NCBI GenBank assembly: GCA_903904815.1
Contig: CAIVDU010000022.1
Location: 1 to 64,000 of the forward strand
Length of the DNA: 64,000 nucleotides
Direction of reading: 5' to 3'
From: an uncultured Armatimonadota bacterium
Lineage (GTDB): Bacteria > Armatimonadota > Fimbriimonadia > Fimbriimonadales > Fimbriimonadaceae
Below the pieces are notes generated by a model, which saw only the letters and a program-made list of their open reading frames with translations, was not told the DNA's origin and searched no databases. Shown piece by piece: positions 8,464 to 16,552 of the stretch. Each line of letters begins with the position of its first letter. Position 1 is the stretch's first letter. Position numbers and translations under genes: made by a program.

Positions 8464-8521
8464 CCGACATGTTTGACTCCGTTCGTTGGATTTAGGAGTC
8501 GCCTGATGAGACTAATAGCTA

Positions 8522-8556
8522 AATACGGCCGAGTTCGCAAGGAACTCGGCCGTATT
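8522..8556 (-). terminator. Perfect 15-bp stem-loop
   Basis: AATACGGCCGAGTTC (8522-8536) and GAACTCGGCCGTATT (8542-8556) are exact complements around a 5-nt loop. It lies 26 nt beyond the end of the minus-strand gene 8582-9007 and probably terminates it, although no clear T-run follows. It is also upstream of the lipid kinase gene. Confidence 0.65.
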
Positions 8557-8581
8557 CTTGGCTCACGCGGCTTGGGATCGC

Positions 8582-9007
8582 TTAGTGACCGACGGTCTTA
8601 TTCGTCTCGTCCGTGTACCACTGAGTTGAGATCGAGGAGTCATTTGGCTTGGGCTTGGGCGGTTTCATATTCGCCTTGATCTGGGCCATATCCGGGGGCA
8701 CCTGCATTCCGTGAGGTCCGCCGGGGCCATGAGGTCCGCCCGCGCCGGGTGGATCCATCTTGGGCATGACGGGAGCTGTGGTCGGCGTCTTCGGTTCCGA
8801 CGATCCCACATTGACAGCTCCCTGCAGGTCCTTCACGGACGGCGCAGGACGAGAATTCCCTACGGCGGCCGGATCTTGTGGTGGCTGAGCGGAGGACTTA
8901 GCGTCCGTCTGCGAGTCTGGGGTGCTCCTGAAGTTCATGTAGCCAATCAAGCTGAAGACTAAACCAACTACGATGAGGAGAGGGATGGGATTAGAACGCT
9001 TCTTCAT
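8582..9007 (-). CDS. Membrane-anchored proline-rich hypothetical protein
   Basis: The 141-residue protein starts MKKRSN followed by one hydrophobic helix (PIPLLIVVGLVFSLIGYM, ~7-24), then a Pro/Gly/Lys-rich region without regular structure. The short motif GPHGPGGPHG occurs near residues 96-105. It is probably anchored in the inner membrane with the tail outside the cytoplasm. Upstream extension to 9286 overlaps the divergent glycosyltransferase and is not supported. Function unknown. Confidence 0.65.
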   Translation of the reverse strand: MKKRSNPIPLLIVVGLVFSLIGYMNFRSTPDSQTDAKSSAQPPQDPAAVGNSRPAPSVKDLQGAVNVGSSEPKTPTTAPVMPKMDPPGAGGPHGPGGPHGMQVPPDMAQIKANMKPPKPKPNDSSISTQWYTDETNKTVGH

Positions 9008-9081
9008 TCGACGAGTTCCTGAGGCGGGATAATGGATGTCGTTATTGTGATCCAATTCAGCTACCTCTGGGGAGAGCTTCA

Positions 9082-10164
9082 TTGACCGGTTGCACCGTTG
9101 CAATCGACGCTCGACTCGTTTCGGGTACGAGCACGGGTGATAGCACTTACTGGACCGAACTCCTATCGGCATTCGCAAGAACGCAGACGGAAGATCGTTT
9201 CCTACTTTTTTCCAACACAGATCGACCGGAAACAATTCCCGACAACCCACGATTTCACTGGATTCGCCTGACGGCGAGATCTTCACGGTGGTGGAGTCTC
9301 GTCAGTTTCCCACTCGCCGCACGCAAACTCGGCGCAGATGTGATCCACACTCAATACAACTTGAGCCCGCTCGCGGGGCGGCACGGGGTCACGACCGTTC
9401 ACGACGTCTCATTCCTCATTGGACCGGAGTGGTTCAAGGCGAAAGATCGCCTACTGCTCAGCGCCGCGGTTCCCGCTTCCTGTCGTCGTGCGGCCAGAGT
9501 AATTACGGTTTCTGAAACCTCGAAAGCAGAAGTCGAACGCTTGATCCCCGCCTCCCGTGGGAAGACGCGTGCCATCTACAACGCCTGCCCAAGTTGGATT
9601 CGGCCGATGGATCCCCAGATCGCCAAGGCGATCGTGCAGGAAAGATTTGATGTTCAAGGGCCGTACCTGTTAACGGTTGGAACGCGATGGCCACGCAAAA
9701 ACATGCAACTTGCCGTCCAAGCGGCAGAGTTGCTGCCAAGTGATCTCCCTCATCGACTGGTCGTGACGGGCAAATCGGGCTGGGGAGACATTGGACAAGG
9801 AGAGCGGCTTCGGGCGGTCGGCTACGTTGACGCAGAAAGCCTTTCTGCCCTTTACTCAGCCGCAGACTTGTATCTCGCCCCGAGCCGACACGAGGGATTT
9901 GGGATACCTCTTCTTGAGGCTTTCCGATGCCGATGTCCTGTTCTTTGCAGCAGCGGCGGAGCGCTCCCCGAGATCGCAGCAGACGCGGCTCGCGTGGAGT
10001 CCAGTTGGGCCCCCCATGACTGGTCGAAAACGATCGAGTCTCTTGTTTCCGATCCGAGTAAGCTAGAGCAGCTTCGGATCCGAGGTGTGGAACGCGAGCG
10101 CCAATTCTCTTGGGAAGAAACGGCGAGCAGGACCATCGACGTATACCGCGAGGCCATGAGATGA
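9082..10164 (+). CDS. Glycosyltransferase family 4 protein
   Basis: A 360-residue GT-B glycosyltransferase. The N-terminal half has GTSTGDSTYWTELLSAF and ADVIHTQYNLSPLAGRHGVTTVHDVS. The C-terminal donor-binding half has LLTVGTRWPRKNMQLAVQA, LYSAADLYLAPSRHEGFGIP and PLLEAF, the GT4 E-x7-E motif. It would transfer a nucleotide-activated sugar to an unknown acceptor, perhaps for surface polysaccharide. Translation starts at TTG 9082 behind GGGGAG. Its TGA overlaps the ATG of the next gene, so it heads an operon of five genes to 12710. Confidence 0.9.
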   Translation: MTGCTVAIDARLVSGTSTGDSTYWTELLSAFARTQTEDRFLLFSNTDRPETIPDNPRFHWIRLTARSSRWWSLVSFPLAARKLGADVIHTQYNLSPLAGRHGVTTVHDVSFLIGPEWFKAKDRLLLSAAVPASCRRAARVITVSETSKAEVERLIPASRGKTRAIYNACPSWIRPMDPQIAKAIVQERFDVQGPYLLTVGTRWPRKNMQLAVQAAELLPSDLPHRLVVTGKSGWGDIGQGERLRAVGYVDAESLSALYSAADLYLAPSRHEGFGIPLLEAFRCRCPVLCSSGGALPEIAADAARVESSWAPHDWSKTIESLVSDPSKLEQLRIRGVERERQFSWEETASRTIDVYREAMR

Positions 10165-10355
10165 TCGATCCGAAACTACTTGAGATCCTCGCCTGCCCTC
10201 TCCACCCGGAGAGGCCACCTCTCCGTGAAGAAGGGGACTACCTCGTTTGCACCCTTGAAGGTCATGGTTTTCCGGTCATAGACGGAATCCCTCACCTTCT
10301 CCCCGAAAGCGTTATCCCGAAAGAGAAGATGGAGGAACTCCTGCGTGAACGGTAG
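10161..10355 (+). CDS. Trm112/UPF0434 family protein
   Basis: A 64-residue protein with the family pattern [20 protein letters not shown] and [18 protein letters not shown]. The usual zinc-binding CxxC is reduced to a single early Cys (ACPLH) plus YLVC, so metal binding may be lost. Related small proteins serve as activating partners of methyltransferases or are of unknown role. ATG at 10161 overlaps the glycosyltransferase stop (ATGA). Confidence 0.8.
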   Translation: MIDPKLLEILACPLHPERPPLREEGDYLVCTLEGHGFPVIDGIPHLLPESVIPKEKMEELLRER

Positions 10356-10359
10356 CTTA

Positions 10360-10800
10360 ATGAGGATCTTGGTCTTGCACGGACCAAACCTAAACCTGAC
10401 TGGATTTCGAGAACCGGACATCTACGGCAAGAAGCCGCTGGATGAGATCGACGCCGACATCAAGTCGCAATCGGCAACCTTGGGCGTCGAAGTTCGAATT
10501 CTGCAATCGAACTCTGAGGGAATTCTGATCGACACGATCCAGGAGCATCGCCGATGGGCAGAAGGGATCGTGATCAATCCGGGCGGCCTGACGCACTATT
10601 CGATCGCGTTGCGAGATGCTCTTGCGAGCGTGCGGCTCCCGGTGGTCGAAGTGCATCTGAGCAATATCCATTCGCGAGAAGAGTTCAGACGCCATTCCGT
10701 GATCTCGCCGGTTACAATCGGCCAAGTCGTGGGATTCGGTGGTTACGGCTATATCCTAGCGATCACCGCGCTGCTCAACCTCGAAAAGGAGGTCGTGTAA
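10360..10800 (+). CDS. aroQ: 3-dehydroquinate dehydratase, type II
   Basis: A 146-residue type II dehydroquinase, the usual length. It has the active-site loop [20 protein letters not shown] with its Arg and Tyr, the segment [16 protein letters not shown], and the catalytic-His region [17 protein letters not shown] followed by GFGGYGY. It dehydrates 3-dehydroquinate to 3-dehydroshikimate in the shikimate pathway. The start is ATG 10360; GTG 10345 would overlap the preceding gene. The next gene starts immediately after its TAA. Confidence 0.95.
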   Translation: MRILVLHGPNLNLTGFREPDIYGKKPLDEIDADIKSQSATLGVEVRILQSNSEGILIDTIQEHRRWAEGIVINPGGLTHYSIALRDALASVRLPVVEVHLSNIHSREEFRRHSVISPVTIGQVVGFGGYGYILAITALLNLEKEVV

Positions 10801-11880
10801 GTGAACACGCTCGAGCGACTGAGAGGCGCGATGTCCACGGCCGGAGTCCAAGCGTTGCTCGTCAGCGACCTGACGAATGTCGGTTGGTTGACGGGATTTA
10901 CCGGCACTTATGGCAGAGCGATCGTCACGTCGGACGCGGCACTCTTCATCACGGACGGCAGATACACGATCCAGTCCGCTGAAGAAGTGACCTCAATGCC
11001 CTCAGTTTCTTTCTCTTCGCCGATTGACGGCGAGGACTTCTTGGCTCAAAAGCTTACTGAGTTGGGCATCACTCAGCTAGCCTTCGATGGTGCGACCACG
11101 GTTTTCGCAACCTGGAGCAAGTGGAAAGAAAAACTGGCCAATGTGGAGTTGACTCCCTCCCCCGATCTGTTTACTTCTCTTCGACTCGTCAAATCGGAAG
11201 CGGAGATCGACTTGATTCGCCGCAGTTGTGCGTTGGCTGATGCTTGCTTTGAGCACGTGAAGCGCCTGATCCAACCCGGGGTCAGTGAATTCGATATCGC
11301 CCTCGCGATCGAGTTTTACTTCCGCAAGCAGGGAGCCGAAGTTGCGTTCCCAAGCATCGTGGTCAGTGGAGAGCGTTCAGCACGGCCCCATGGCAAACCG
11401 AGCGAAAAACTGCTTGAGGTTGGGGATTTTGTGACTATGGATTTTGGAGCGAAACTCGATGGTTACTGCTCCGATATCACGAGAACGGTTGTGGTTGGAG
11501 AAGCCTCTGCGCGTCATCGTGAGGTCTACGAGCTTGTTCTTGAGGCTCAACTTGAAGCCCTTCACAAGATTCGGGCTGGCGTGGCCGCTAAGGACGTTGA
11601 CCGAGCAGCCAGAGAAATACTTTCCACGGGCAATCTTGACCAGTACTTCACCCACGGACTTGGACACGGGCTCGGACGCGTGGTTCACGACACGGGAAGG
11701 CTCAGCGCGACCAGCACCGACGTGGTCGCGCCCGGCCAAGTTTGGACGATCGAACCGGGCGTGTACATTCCTGGCTTTGGTGGCGTGCGGATCGAGGATG
11801 ACATCGTGGTCACCGAAAATGGCATCGAGATCCTTACCCATTCGCCGAAAGAACTGCTGGTTCTTCCAGCCGCAGAATGA
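10801..11880 (+). CDS. Xaa-Pro aminopeptidase (M24 family)
   Basis: A 359-residue protein with a creatinase-type N-terminal domain (~1-125) and a pita-bread M24 domain. The five metal ligands are visible: Asp in VTMDFGAKLDGYCSDITRT (two), His in FTHGLGHGLGRVVHD, Glu in WTIEPGVYIPG and Glu in GVRIEDDIVV. It removes N-terminal residues preceding proline in the cytoplasm. The GTG start abuts the aroQ stop, and the TGA overlaps the next ATG. The aroQ-pepP order is common in bacteria, often followed by efp; efp is not here. Confidence 0.92.
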   Translation: MNTLERLRGAMSTAGVQALLVSDLTNVGWLTGFTGTYGRAIVTSDAALFITDGRYTIQSAEEVTSMPSVSFSSPIDGEDFLAQKLTELGITQLAFDGATTVFATWSKWKEKLANVELTPSPDLFTSLRLVKSEAEIDLIRRSCALADACFEHVKRLIQPGVSEFDIALAIEFYFRKQGAEVAFPSIVVSGERSARPHGKPSEKLLEVGDFVTMDFGAKLDGYCSDITRTVVVGEASARHREVYELVLEAQLEALHKIRAGVAAKDVDRAAREILSTGNLDQYFTHGLGHGLGRVVHDTGRLSATSTDVVAPGQVWTIEPGVYIPGFGGVRIEDDIVVTENGIEILTHSPKELLVLPAAE

Positions 11881-12710
11881 TCGAGGTTCTCGCCCTTGAG
11901 CACTTAGGGCTCGTAGCCGACGGGCCGACCCTGACCCTTACCATCGGTAAAGGACAAGCAATTTGCGTGGCTGGCCCGGCTGCTGCGGGCAAGACAAGGA
12001 TGATTCGGGTGCTTTCGGGGGCCGAGCGTCCTCTGCAGGGTTCGGTCCGTCGGCACGGTACGTGCGCGAGCACGCTGGACGTGGCCATTTCCCGTAGACA
12101 ACGGGTGCAGGCGCTGGCCAAGAAAGGGGGAGCGATCGCGGGGAACGCTTCGAAAGCGGCAGAGATTCTCCTAGCCACGCAGTTGTGGGATGTTCGGCAC
12201 TCACTGATAGCAGACTTAACGCCGGGCCAATCGGCCGCTTGTGACTTGATAGAGCCGCTCTCGAGCGCAACCGACCTAGTTTTCATCGATGGTCAGTTGG
12301 ACCGACTCGATCCATGGGCATTAAAGTCCACGCTCCAACACATTTCTCAAATGCGCGCTGCAGGAGTGGCATTCGTCATCACAACGAATCGGCCAGACTT
12401 GATAGCGGCCTTCGACGCCCTCATCGTGCTCAAGAATAACCACGTGAGGTTCGCAGGTACGGTAGATGACTTGCTCCGAATGGGCCCCCCTCATACGCTC
12501 AGTGTGGCGACTGAAAATCGGCCTGGCGTACAGGCGCTGGTCGCTCCTTTTGAGGTCACCGTACAAGAATCTGCGGAAGGAGTTCGATTGAGCGCCGCCG
12601 AGGGACAGGCCCTTGCTGCTCGGCTGCTGCTCGAAGGGTACGGGGACGTAAAGTTCGTCGTGCTTCGGCCGCCGACGGTTGAAGAGGCCCTGCTCAGCCT
12701 CTTCTCCTAG
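11877..12710 (+). CDS. Degenerate ABC-type ATPase domain protein
   Basis: The 277-residue protein follows an ABC ATPase layout. Walker A is GPAAAGKT (~33-40), the signature region is LTPGQS (~112-117), and the Walker B-like strand is LVFIDGQLDRLDP (~132-144). The catalytic Glu after Walker B is replaced by Gly (FIDGQ, not DEP) and the switch His is Asn (VITTNRPD). ATP binding looks possible and hydrolysis doubtful. No permease gene adjoins it. It overlaps the aminopeptidase gene by ATGA and closes the operon. A regulatory or structural ABC homologue is the best reading. Confidence 0.7.
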   Translation: MIEVLALEHLGLVADGPTLTLTIGKGQAICVAGPAAAGKTRMIRVLSGAERPLQGSVRRHGTCASTLDVAISRRQRVQALAKKGGAIAGNASKAAEILLATQLWDVRHSLIADLTPGQSAACDLIEPLSSATDLVFIDGQLDRLDPWALKSTLQHISQMRAAGVAFVITTNRPDLIAAFDALIVLKNNHVRFAGTVDDLLRMGPPHTLSVATENRPGVQALVAPFEVTVQESAEGVRLSAAEGQALAARLLLEGYGDVKFVVLRPPTVEEALLSLFS

Positions 12711-13456
12711 AACGCCTGAGAGTCCGAGTCTGGGCGCGGGAAGAAGTGAGTCAACAAGGCAACTGCATACTTGCGGGTCGTGCCCATCGCATCTCTCACG
12801 TACGACGCGCTGAGTTCATGGTTCTCGGCGAGAGCACGAAGCTGAACCTCCAACAAGGCCATTTGCTCGCTGGTGTAGAACACTCCGTCACCGATCAGCT
12901 CAATCTCACCTGCGTCAACGCCAAGACGCAGAATCTCGTCGATCGCGATTGCTGGAATATGGAGGAGATGGGAGATCTGGTGCGGCGTCGGAGTATTCAC
13001 CGGCTCGGCGCTTAGGACCACTTTCACCTTGTCAAGGAAGTCACGATGGCGATCAGGCAACGTTGGCCGAAAGTCGCGGATTCGGACTCCAGTTTCGCCC
13101 CTATAGATTTGCCCTTCCGCCTCCAGCCGCCGCGCCATTCGGTCGAGCGGCTTTCCAGAAACTGGCCAGCCGATGCCTTTGGCAATCTGCTCCGGATTAA
13201 CAAGTATGACGGAAGGGTTGGCTTGATGGAATTGAGAGAGCGCCTCTAGAAATCCGTTCGCGAACTCGTGAAAAGCATCTGGGCTAAGCCAGAGTCCAGC
13301 GAAGCCCAAGATTTTGCCTTCCTCAATGAGCAATTCGAATACATCGCCAAGGTCCTGAGGCGTACGTCCAACTCGAGCGCAAATCGACTTGGTGGCAATT
13401 CCGTGACGTTCATCCTCGACCAGTTCGACAATGAGTCGACGTGTGTTTTCGCTCAA
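12707..13456 (-). CDS. Stand-alone SelB C-terminal-like winged-helix protein
   Basis: The 249-residue protein resembles the tandem winged-helix region of elongation factor SelB. The strongest match is the last part: GVFYTSEQMALLEVQ followed by ASYVRDAMGTTRKYAVALLTHF, close to the SelB wing pattern (FRDLLGTSRKYAxxLLEHFD). There is no EF-Tu-like GTPase portion here or in the adjoining frames. Start is TTG 13456, overlapping the TGA of the upstream hydrolase gene. It may bind RNA or DNA; a role in selenocysteine insertion is possible only if a separate GTPase exists. It ends convergently with, and overlaps by 4 nt, the ABC-like gene. Confidence 0.7.
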   Translation of the reverse strand: MSENTRRLIVELVEDERHGIATKSICARVGRTPQDLGDVFELLIEEGKILGFAGLWLSPDAFHEFANGFLEALSQFHQANPSVILVNPEQIAKGIGWPVSGKPLDRMARRLEAEGQIYRGETGVRIRDFRPTLPDRHRDFLDKVKVVLSAEPVNTPTPHQISHLLHIPAIAIDEILRLGVDAGEIELIGDGVFYTSEQMALLEVQLRALAENHELSASYVRDAMGTTRKYAVALLTHFFPRPDSDSQAF

Positions 13457-14346
13457 AGCGTCAACGCCGTGTGCTCATGCACTGAGATATTGCCGTCTTG
13501 GCATGCCCAAAGGTGGAAGGTGCCGTCGGTGGTCGCCGCGCCGAACTGGCCATCCTTGCCCAATGCAAGCACGACACAAGCCATGTCGGCGGCATGCTTC
13601 TGCCTTCTCAACATATGGCGAATCGTGTCCTCGCAAGCCTCTTGGGGCGATAGGCCGCGCCGCATGGCCTCAACGGTTCGGAACGACGCGCAGGCCTTCC
13701 AAAGCTCTTCTCCAAGGCCAGTGGCTCCCGCACAGCCAACTTCGTCGTCGGCATAGATGCCAGCACCGACGATGGGCGAGTCCCCGACTCTTCCCGGAAG
13801 CTTCCAAGCCAGTCCGCTGGTGGCGCTTGCGGCGACGGTATGCGGGCCGCTGGGAGTCGATTCCAGTCCCAGCATGGTCACCGTATCGGCATGCTGCAGT
13901 TCGGCGGTCGAATGGATGTACTCGTCAGGCACGACCCCAGCTCTCCACTCCTCGTAGCGCCGCGCAATCTCCTCGGTGATAAGATTTCTCGGTTTATGGC
14001 CTTGGGTAATGGCGAACCTACGCGCTTGGTCGCCAGCAAGCATCACGTGGGGCGTTTTCTCCATGACCTGTCTCGCTACGGTGATCGCAGGAACGATCCC
14101 ACGCATCGCGCAAACAGCTCCAGCCGAAAGGTCTGCCCCATCCATCATGGCGGCGTCGAGTTCCAGTTCGCCGTCGGCGTTCGGAAGTGATCCGAGTCCT
14201 ATGGCGAGGAAGCGAGGGTCCAACTCGCACGCGGAGAGCCCGTGCTCAATACATGTTCGAAGATCTGATCCCGCTTTGCGCGCATTCCAAGCTGTTTCGA
14301 CCGCCGTCTCTCCCGGCTCTCTCCAGGTTGCGAGAAATGTTGTCAT
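13453..14346 (-). CDS. N4-(beta-N-acetylglucosaminyl)-L-asparaginase / isoaspartyl peptidase family (Ntn hydrolase)
   Basis: A 297-residue protein of the T2 asparaginase family, made as a precursor that cleaves itself before a threonine. The cleavage region reads HADTVTMLGLE (~151-161), with a Thr at the expected nucleophile site. It is followed by GLAWKLPGRVGDSPIVGAG and IYADDEVGCAGATGLGE, the substrate-binding loop of glycosylasparaginases. It likely hydrolyses N-acetylglucosaminyl-asparagine or isoaspartyl peptides. A TATCCT hexamer ends 7 nt before the ATG without a Shine-Dalgarno. The downstream SelB-C-like gene is coupled. Confidence 0.88.
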   Translation of the reverse strand: MTTFLATWREPGETAVETAWNARKAGSDLRTCIEHGLSACELDPRFLAIGLGSLPNADGELELDAAMMDGADLSAGAVCAMRGIVPAITVARQVMEKTPHVMLAGDQARRFAITQGHKPRNLITEEIARRYEEWRAGVVPDEYIHSTAELQHADTVTMLGLESTPSGPHTVAASATSGLAWKLPGRVGDSPIVGAGIYADDEVGCAGATGLGEELWKACASFRTVEAMRRGLSPQEACEDTIRHMLRRQKHAADMACVVLALGKDGQFGAATTDGTFHLWACQDGNISVHEHTALTL

Positions 14347-14353
14347 AGATAGC

Positions 14354-14359
14354 AGGATA
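14354..14359 (-). promoter_or_regulatory. -10-like TATCCT, 7 nt before start
   Basis: The reverse strand reads TATCCT-GCTATCT-ATG. The spacing would place the transcription start at or near the ATG, giving a leaderless message. Confidence 0.4.
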
Positions 14360-14415
14360 CCGACACCGGCGGGAAGGCACCCAAGACGCAGGCACCTCTA
14401 AATGCTCGGTTAAGT

Positions 14416-14808
14416 CTAGGGGAACAGCAATCGATTGCGATCTTCTTCGAGCGAAACACGTACTTTGTCCAGCATTCGTTCGGCATCGGAAAGGAAGTGA
14501 TAGCTTCCGGTCACCTCGCCCTGCCATATCTGCTCAATCACCCACTCCGGAACTGGCATATAGACGATTCGCTCTGGAGTAGCGATTTCAACTGCTAACA
14601 ACCCAGCCGCTCCGCGTGAATCTGGATAGATGAACTCAAAGGTCAAGCGGTCTGAGGAGAACCGAGTCGTTCCCATTTGCGGCTTCCCTTTTGACTTGGC
14701 TTCCTTGAGAGCATCCTCGGAATAGGCTCCTTGCGAAGGCGGACGACCAGCCTCCAAGTCCTCAAATAGACGCCGCCGCAAGTCCGCCGCGAAAGAATTC
14801 AGATTCAC
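14416..14808 (-). CDS. Hypothetical protein
   Basis: A 130-residue soluble protein starting at GTG 14808. It has an amphipathic N-terminus (SFAADLRRRLFEDLEAG), a central beta-rich part (TRFSSDRLTFEFIYPD, GLLAVEIATPERIVYMPVPEW) and a charged C-terminal helix (DAERMLDKVRVSLEEDRNRLL). I do not recognise the family. TAAACT-N7-GTG precedes it, consistent with leaderless expression. Confidence 0.6.
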   Translation of the reverse strand: MNLNSFAADLRRRLFEDLEAGRPPSQGAYSEDALKEAKSKGKPQMGTTRFSSDRLTFEFIYPDSRGAAGLLAVEIATPERIVYMPVPEWVIEQIWQGEVTGSYHFLSDAERMLDKVRVSLEEDRNRLLFP

Positions 14809-14815
14809 GTTTATC

Positions 14816-14821
14816 AGTTTA
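14816..14821 (-). promoter_or_regulatory. -10-like TAAACT, 7 nt before start
   Basis: The reverse strand reads TAAACT-GATAAAC-GTG in front of the gene at 14416-14808. No Shine-Dalgarno is present. Confidence 0.35.
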
Positions 14822-15034
14822 CTGGTTGAAATACTGTGCTCTTTACGTGTGATGGCAGGAATACAGCATGTGTACTAGGAATGGCCGATACCGGCAACTC
14901 CATCAGGGACGTATCTCGCAGTGGATACCCAGGATGTGAAGAGACGGATGGGTCAGGACGACCCGATTTGGGAGCGCTTCGGCGCAACTAGATGAAGTCA
15001 CTGCCGGCCAAAGGGCCGAAATCACGGAGGATCA

Positions 15035-16468
15035 ATGTCATTCACAATTAACACAAACATCGCGGCTATGGGCGCGTTGAGCAACGTCACCAAGACGGCT
15101 GATAGTCTGAACAACTCAATCACTCGATTGAGCACCGGTCTGAAGATCAACTCTTCGGCAGACGATCCTGCTGGCCTTATCATTTCACAGCGATTCCAGG
15201 CTCAGATTGGCGGTCTCAACCAGGCCATTACCAACTCCCAGGCTGCAGTTAACTACGCTAAGACTGCCGACGGCGGTCTCAGTCAGATCAGCAGCCTTCT
15301 GAATACGGCACGATCGCTTGCCGTTTCGGCAGCGAACAACGCTACGCTGACCTCCTCGGCCCTGACAGCCGACCAGTCGCAGCTCTCGTCGATCGCCACA
15401 TCGATCACGCGAATTTCGACCACGACCCAATACGGCACCAAGAACCTCCTCGACGGCACCGCGGGTACGTCCTCGGCCATTACCGACGGACAAGATGTTA
15501 ACGGCATCAACATCGGCGGACAGTTCGGTGGAGCGGCCCTCGCCGCTGGCGGCACAATCACTCTTTCGACCCTGACTTCAGCCACCCAAGCTACCGTTTC
15601 GAGCGCTACATTCGCGTTCGCCACGAGCACGGTCGCTGCGGCAGGTAGCTTCGCCATCAACGGCACCACGTTCACGACCAGCGCAAGCACTACTGCTTCC
15701 GACCTCGTGAACATCGTCAACGCAGCTTCGCAGCAGACTGGCGTCACCGCCACCTACACGAGCGGCGGACAGATTGCTTTCAACAGCAACAACTACGGAT
15801 CGGGCGCTTCCGTCTCATTGAGCGACGCGTCTGGAACCGTACTTGCCGCTGCTGGAACGTCATCTTCGACGGGAACCGATGCCGCAGCGACGGTAACGAT
15901 CGGCTCGACGACTGTAAACTTCACGGGCGGAAGCCACGGTAGCGACGGACTTTCTCTGTCGGATGCCGATGGCAACACGATCAGCCTTACCCAGCTCGGA
16001 AACTCAACCACCCTTCCTTCCGCAATCGCGATTGGTCAGGTAACGGTTGGTTCTTCCCAGTTCCAGATCGGTGCGAACGCTGGCCAAACGGCTCAGCTCT
16101 CGCTCGGCAACTTCGCAGCCAGCCAGCTTGGCGGTGGAGCGGTCTCCGGTCTCAACATGTCGAACCTCGACCTCACGACTGCGTCTGGCGCAGGAAATGC
16201 GATCAAGGTTATCGACGCGGCTATCGACCAGGTGTCGTCTGCTCGCGGTCAGATTGGTAACTTCCAGTCGAACGTTCTGCAGGTGAACATCAATCAGCTC
16301 GGAACTCAGAGCCAGAACCTCAGCGCTTCTGAATCGAGCATCACAGACGTGAACGTCGCTCAAGAAATGACGAAGTACACGCAGTCGCAGATCCTCGAGC
16401 AGGCAGGTATCTCAGTGTTGGGTCAGGCCAACAGTGCTCCACAGCAGATCCTGAGCCTTATCCGATAA
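15035..16468 (+). CDS. fliC: Flagellin
   Basis: A 477-residue flagellin. The conserved N-terminal D0/D1 helices run from NTNIAAMGALSNVTKTADSL through INSSADDPAGLIISQRFQAQ. The C-terminal D1/D0 helices (~375-477) contain AIDQVSSARGQIGNFQSNVL and end QANSAPQQILSLIR. The Ala/Ser/Thr/Gly-rich centre (~165-340) holds beta segments resembling flagellin hook-IN repeats (GSFAINGTTFTTSASTTASD) and would form the outer filament surface. GGAGG stands 6 nt before the ATG. No other flagellar gene is in the window. A small CGGCC-AAAG-GGCCG hairpin lies in the 5' leader (about 15005-15020). Confidence 0.95.
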   Translation: MSFTINTNIAAMGALSNVTKTADSLNNSITRLSTGLKINSSADDPAGLIISQRFQAQIGGLNQAITNSQAAVNYAKTADGGLSQISSLLNTARSLAVSAANNATLTSSALTADQSQLSSIATSITRISTTTQYGTKNLLDGTAGTSSAITDGQDVNGINIGGQFGGAALAAGGTITLSTLTSATQATVSSATFAFATSTVAAAGSFAINGTTFTTSASTTASDLVNIVNAASQQTGVTATYTSGGQIAFNSNNYGSGASVSLSDASGTVLAAAGTSSSTGTDAAATVTIGSTTVNFTGGSHGSDGLSLSDADGNTISLTQLGNSTTLPSAIAIGQVTVGSSQFQIGANAGQTAQLSLGNFAASQLGGGAVSGLNMSNLDLTTASGAGNAIKVIDAAIDQVSSARGQIGNFQSNVLQVNINQLGTQSQNLSASESSITDVNVAQEMTKYTQSQILEQAGISVLGQANSAPQQILSLIR

Positions 16469-16552
16469 TCCTTCCGGATGGTAGGCCTTGGCCGGAATAC
16501 TCGGTCAAAGAACAAGCGCGGGCGCTGGAGAAATCCGGCGTCCGTTTCTTGT

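Noticed and set aside
14884-14891. GCCGATAC upstream of flagellin, resembling the -10 of sigma-28 promoters
   Set aside because: No TAAA-like -35 element is found at the right distance, and the leader would be about 140 nt; not enough to call a promoter.
15185-16363. Open frames on the minus strand opposite flagellin
   Set aside because: Low-complexity shadows caused by the Ala/Ser/Thr codon use of the flagellin centre.
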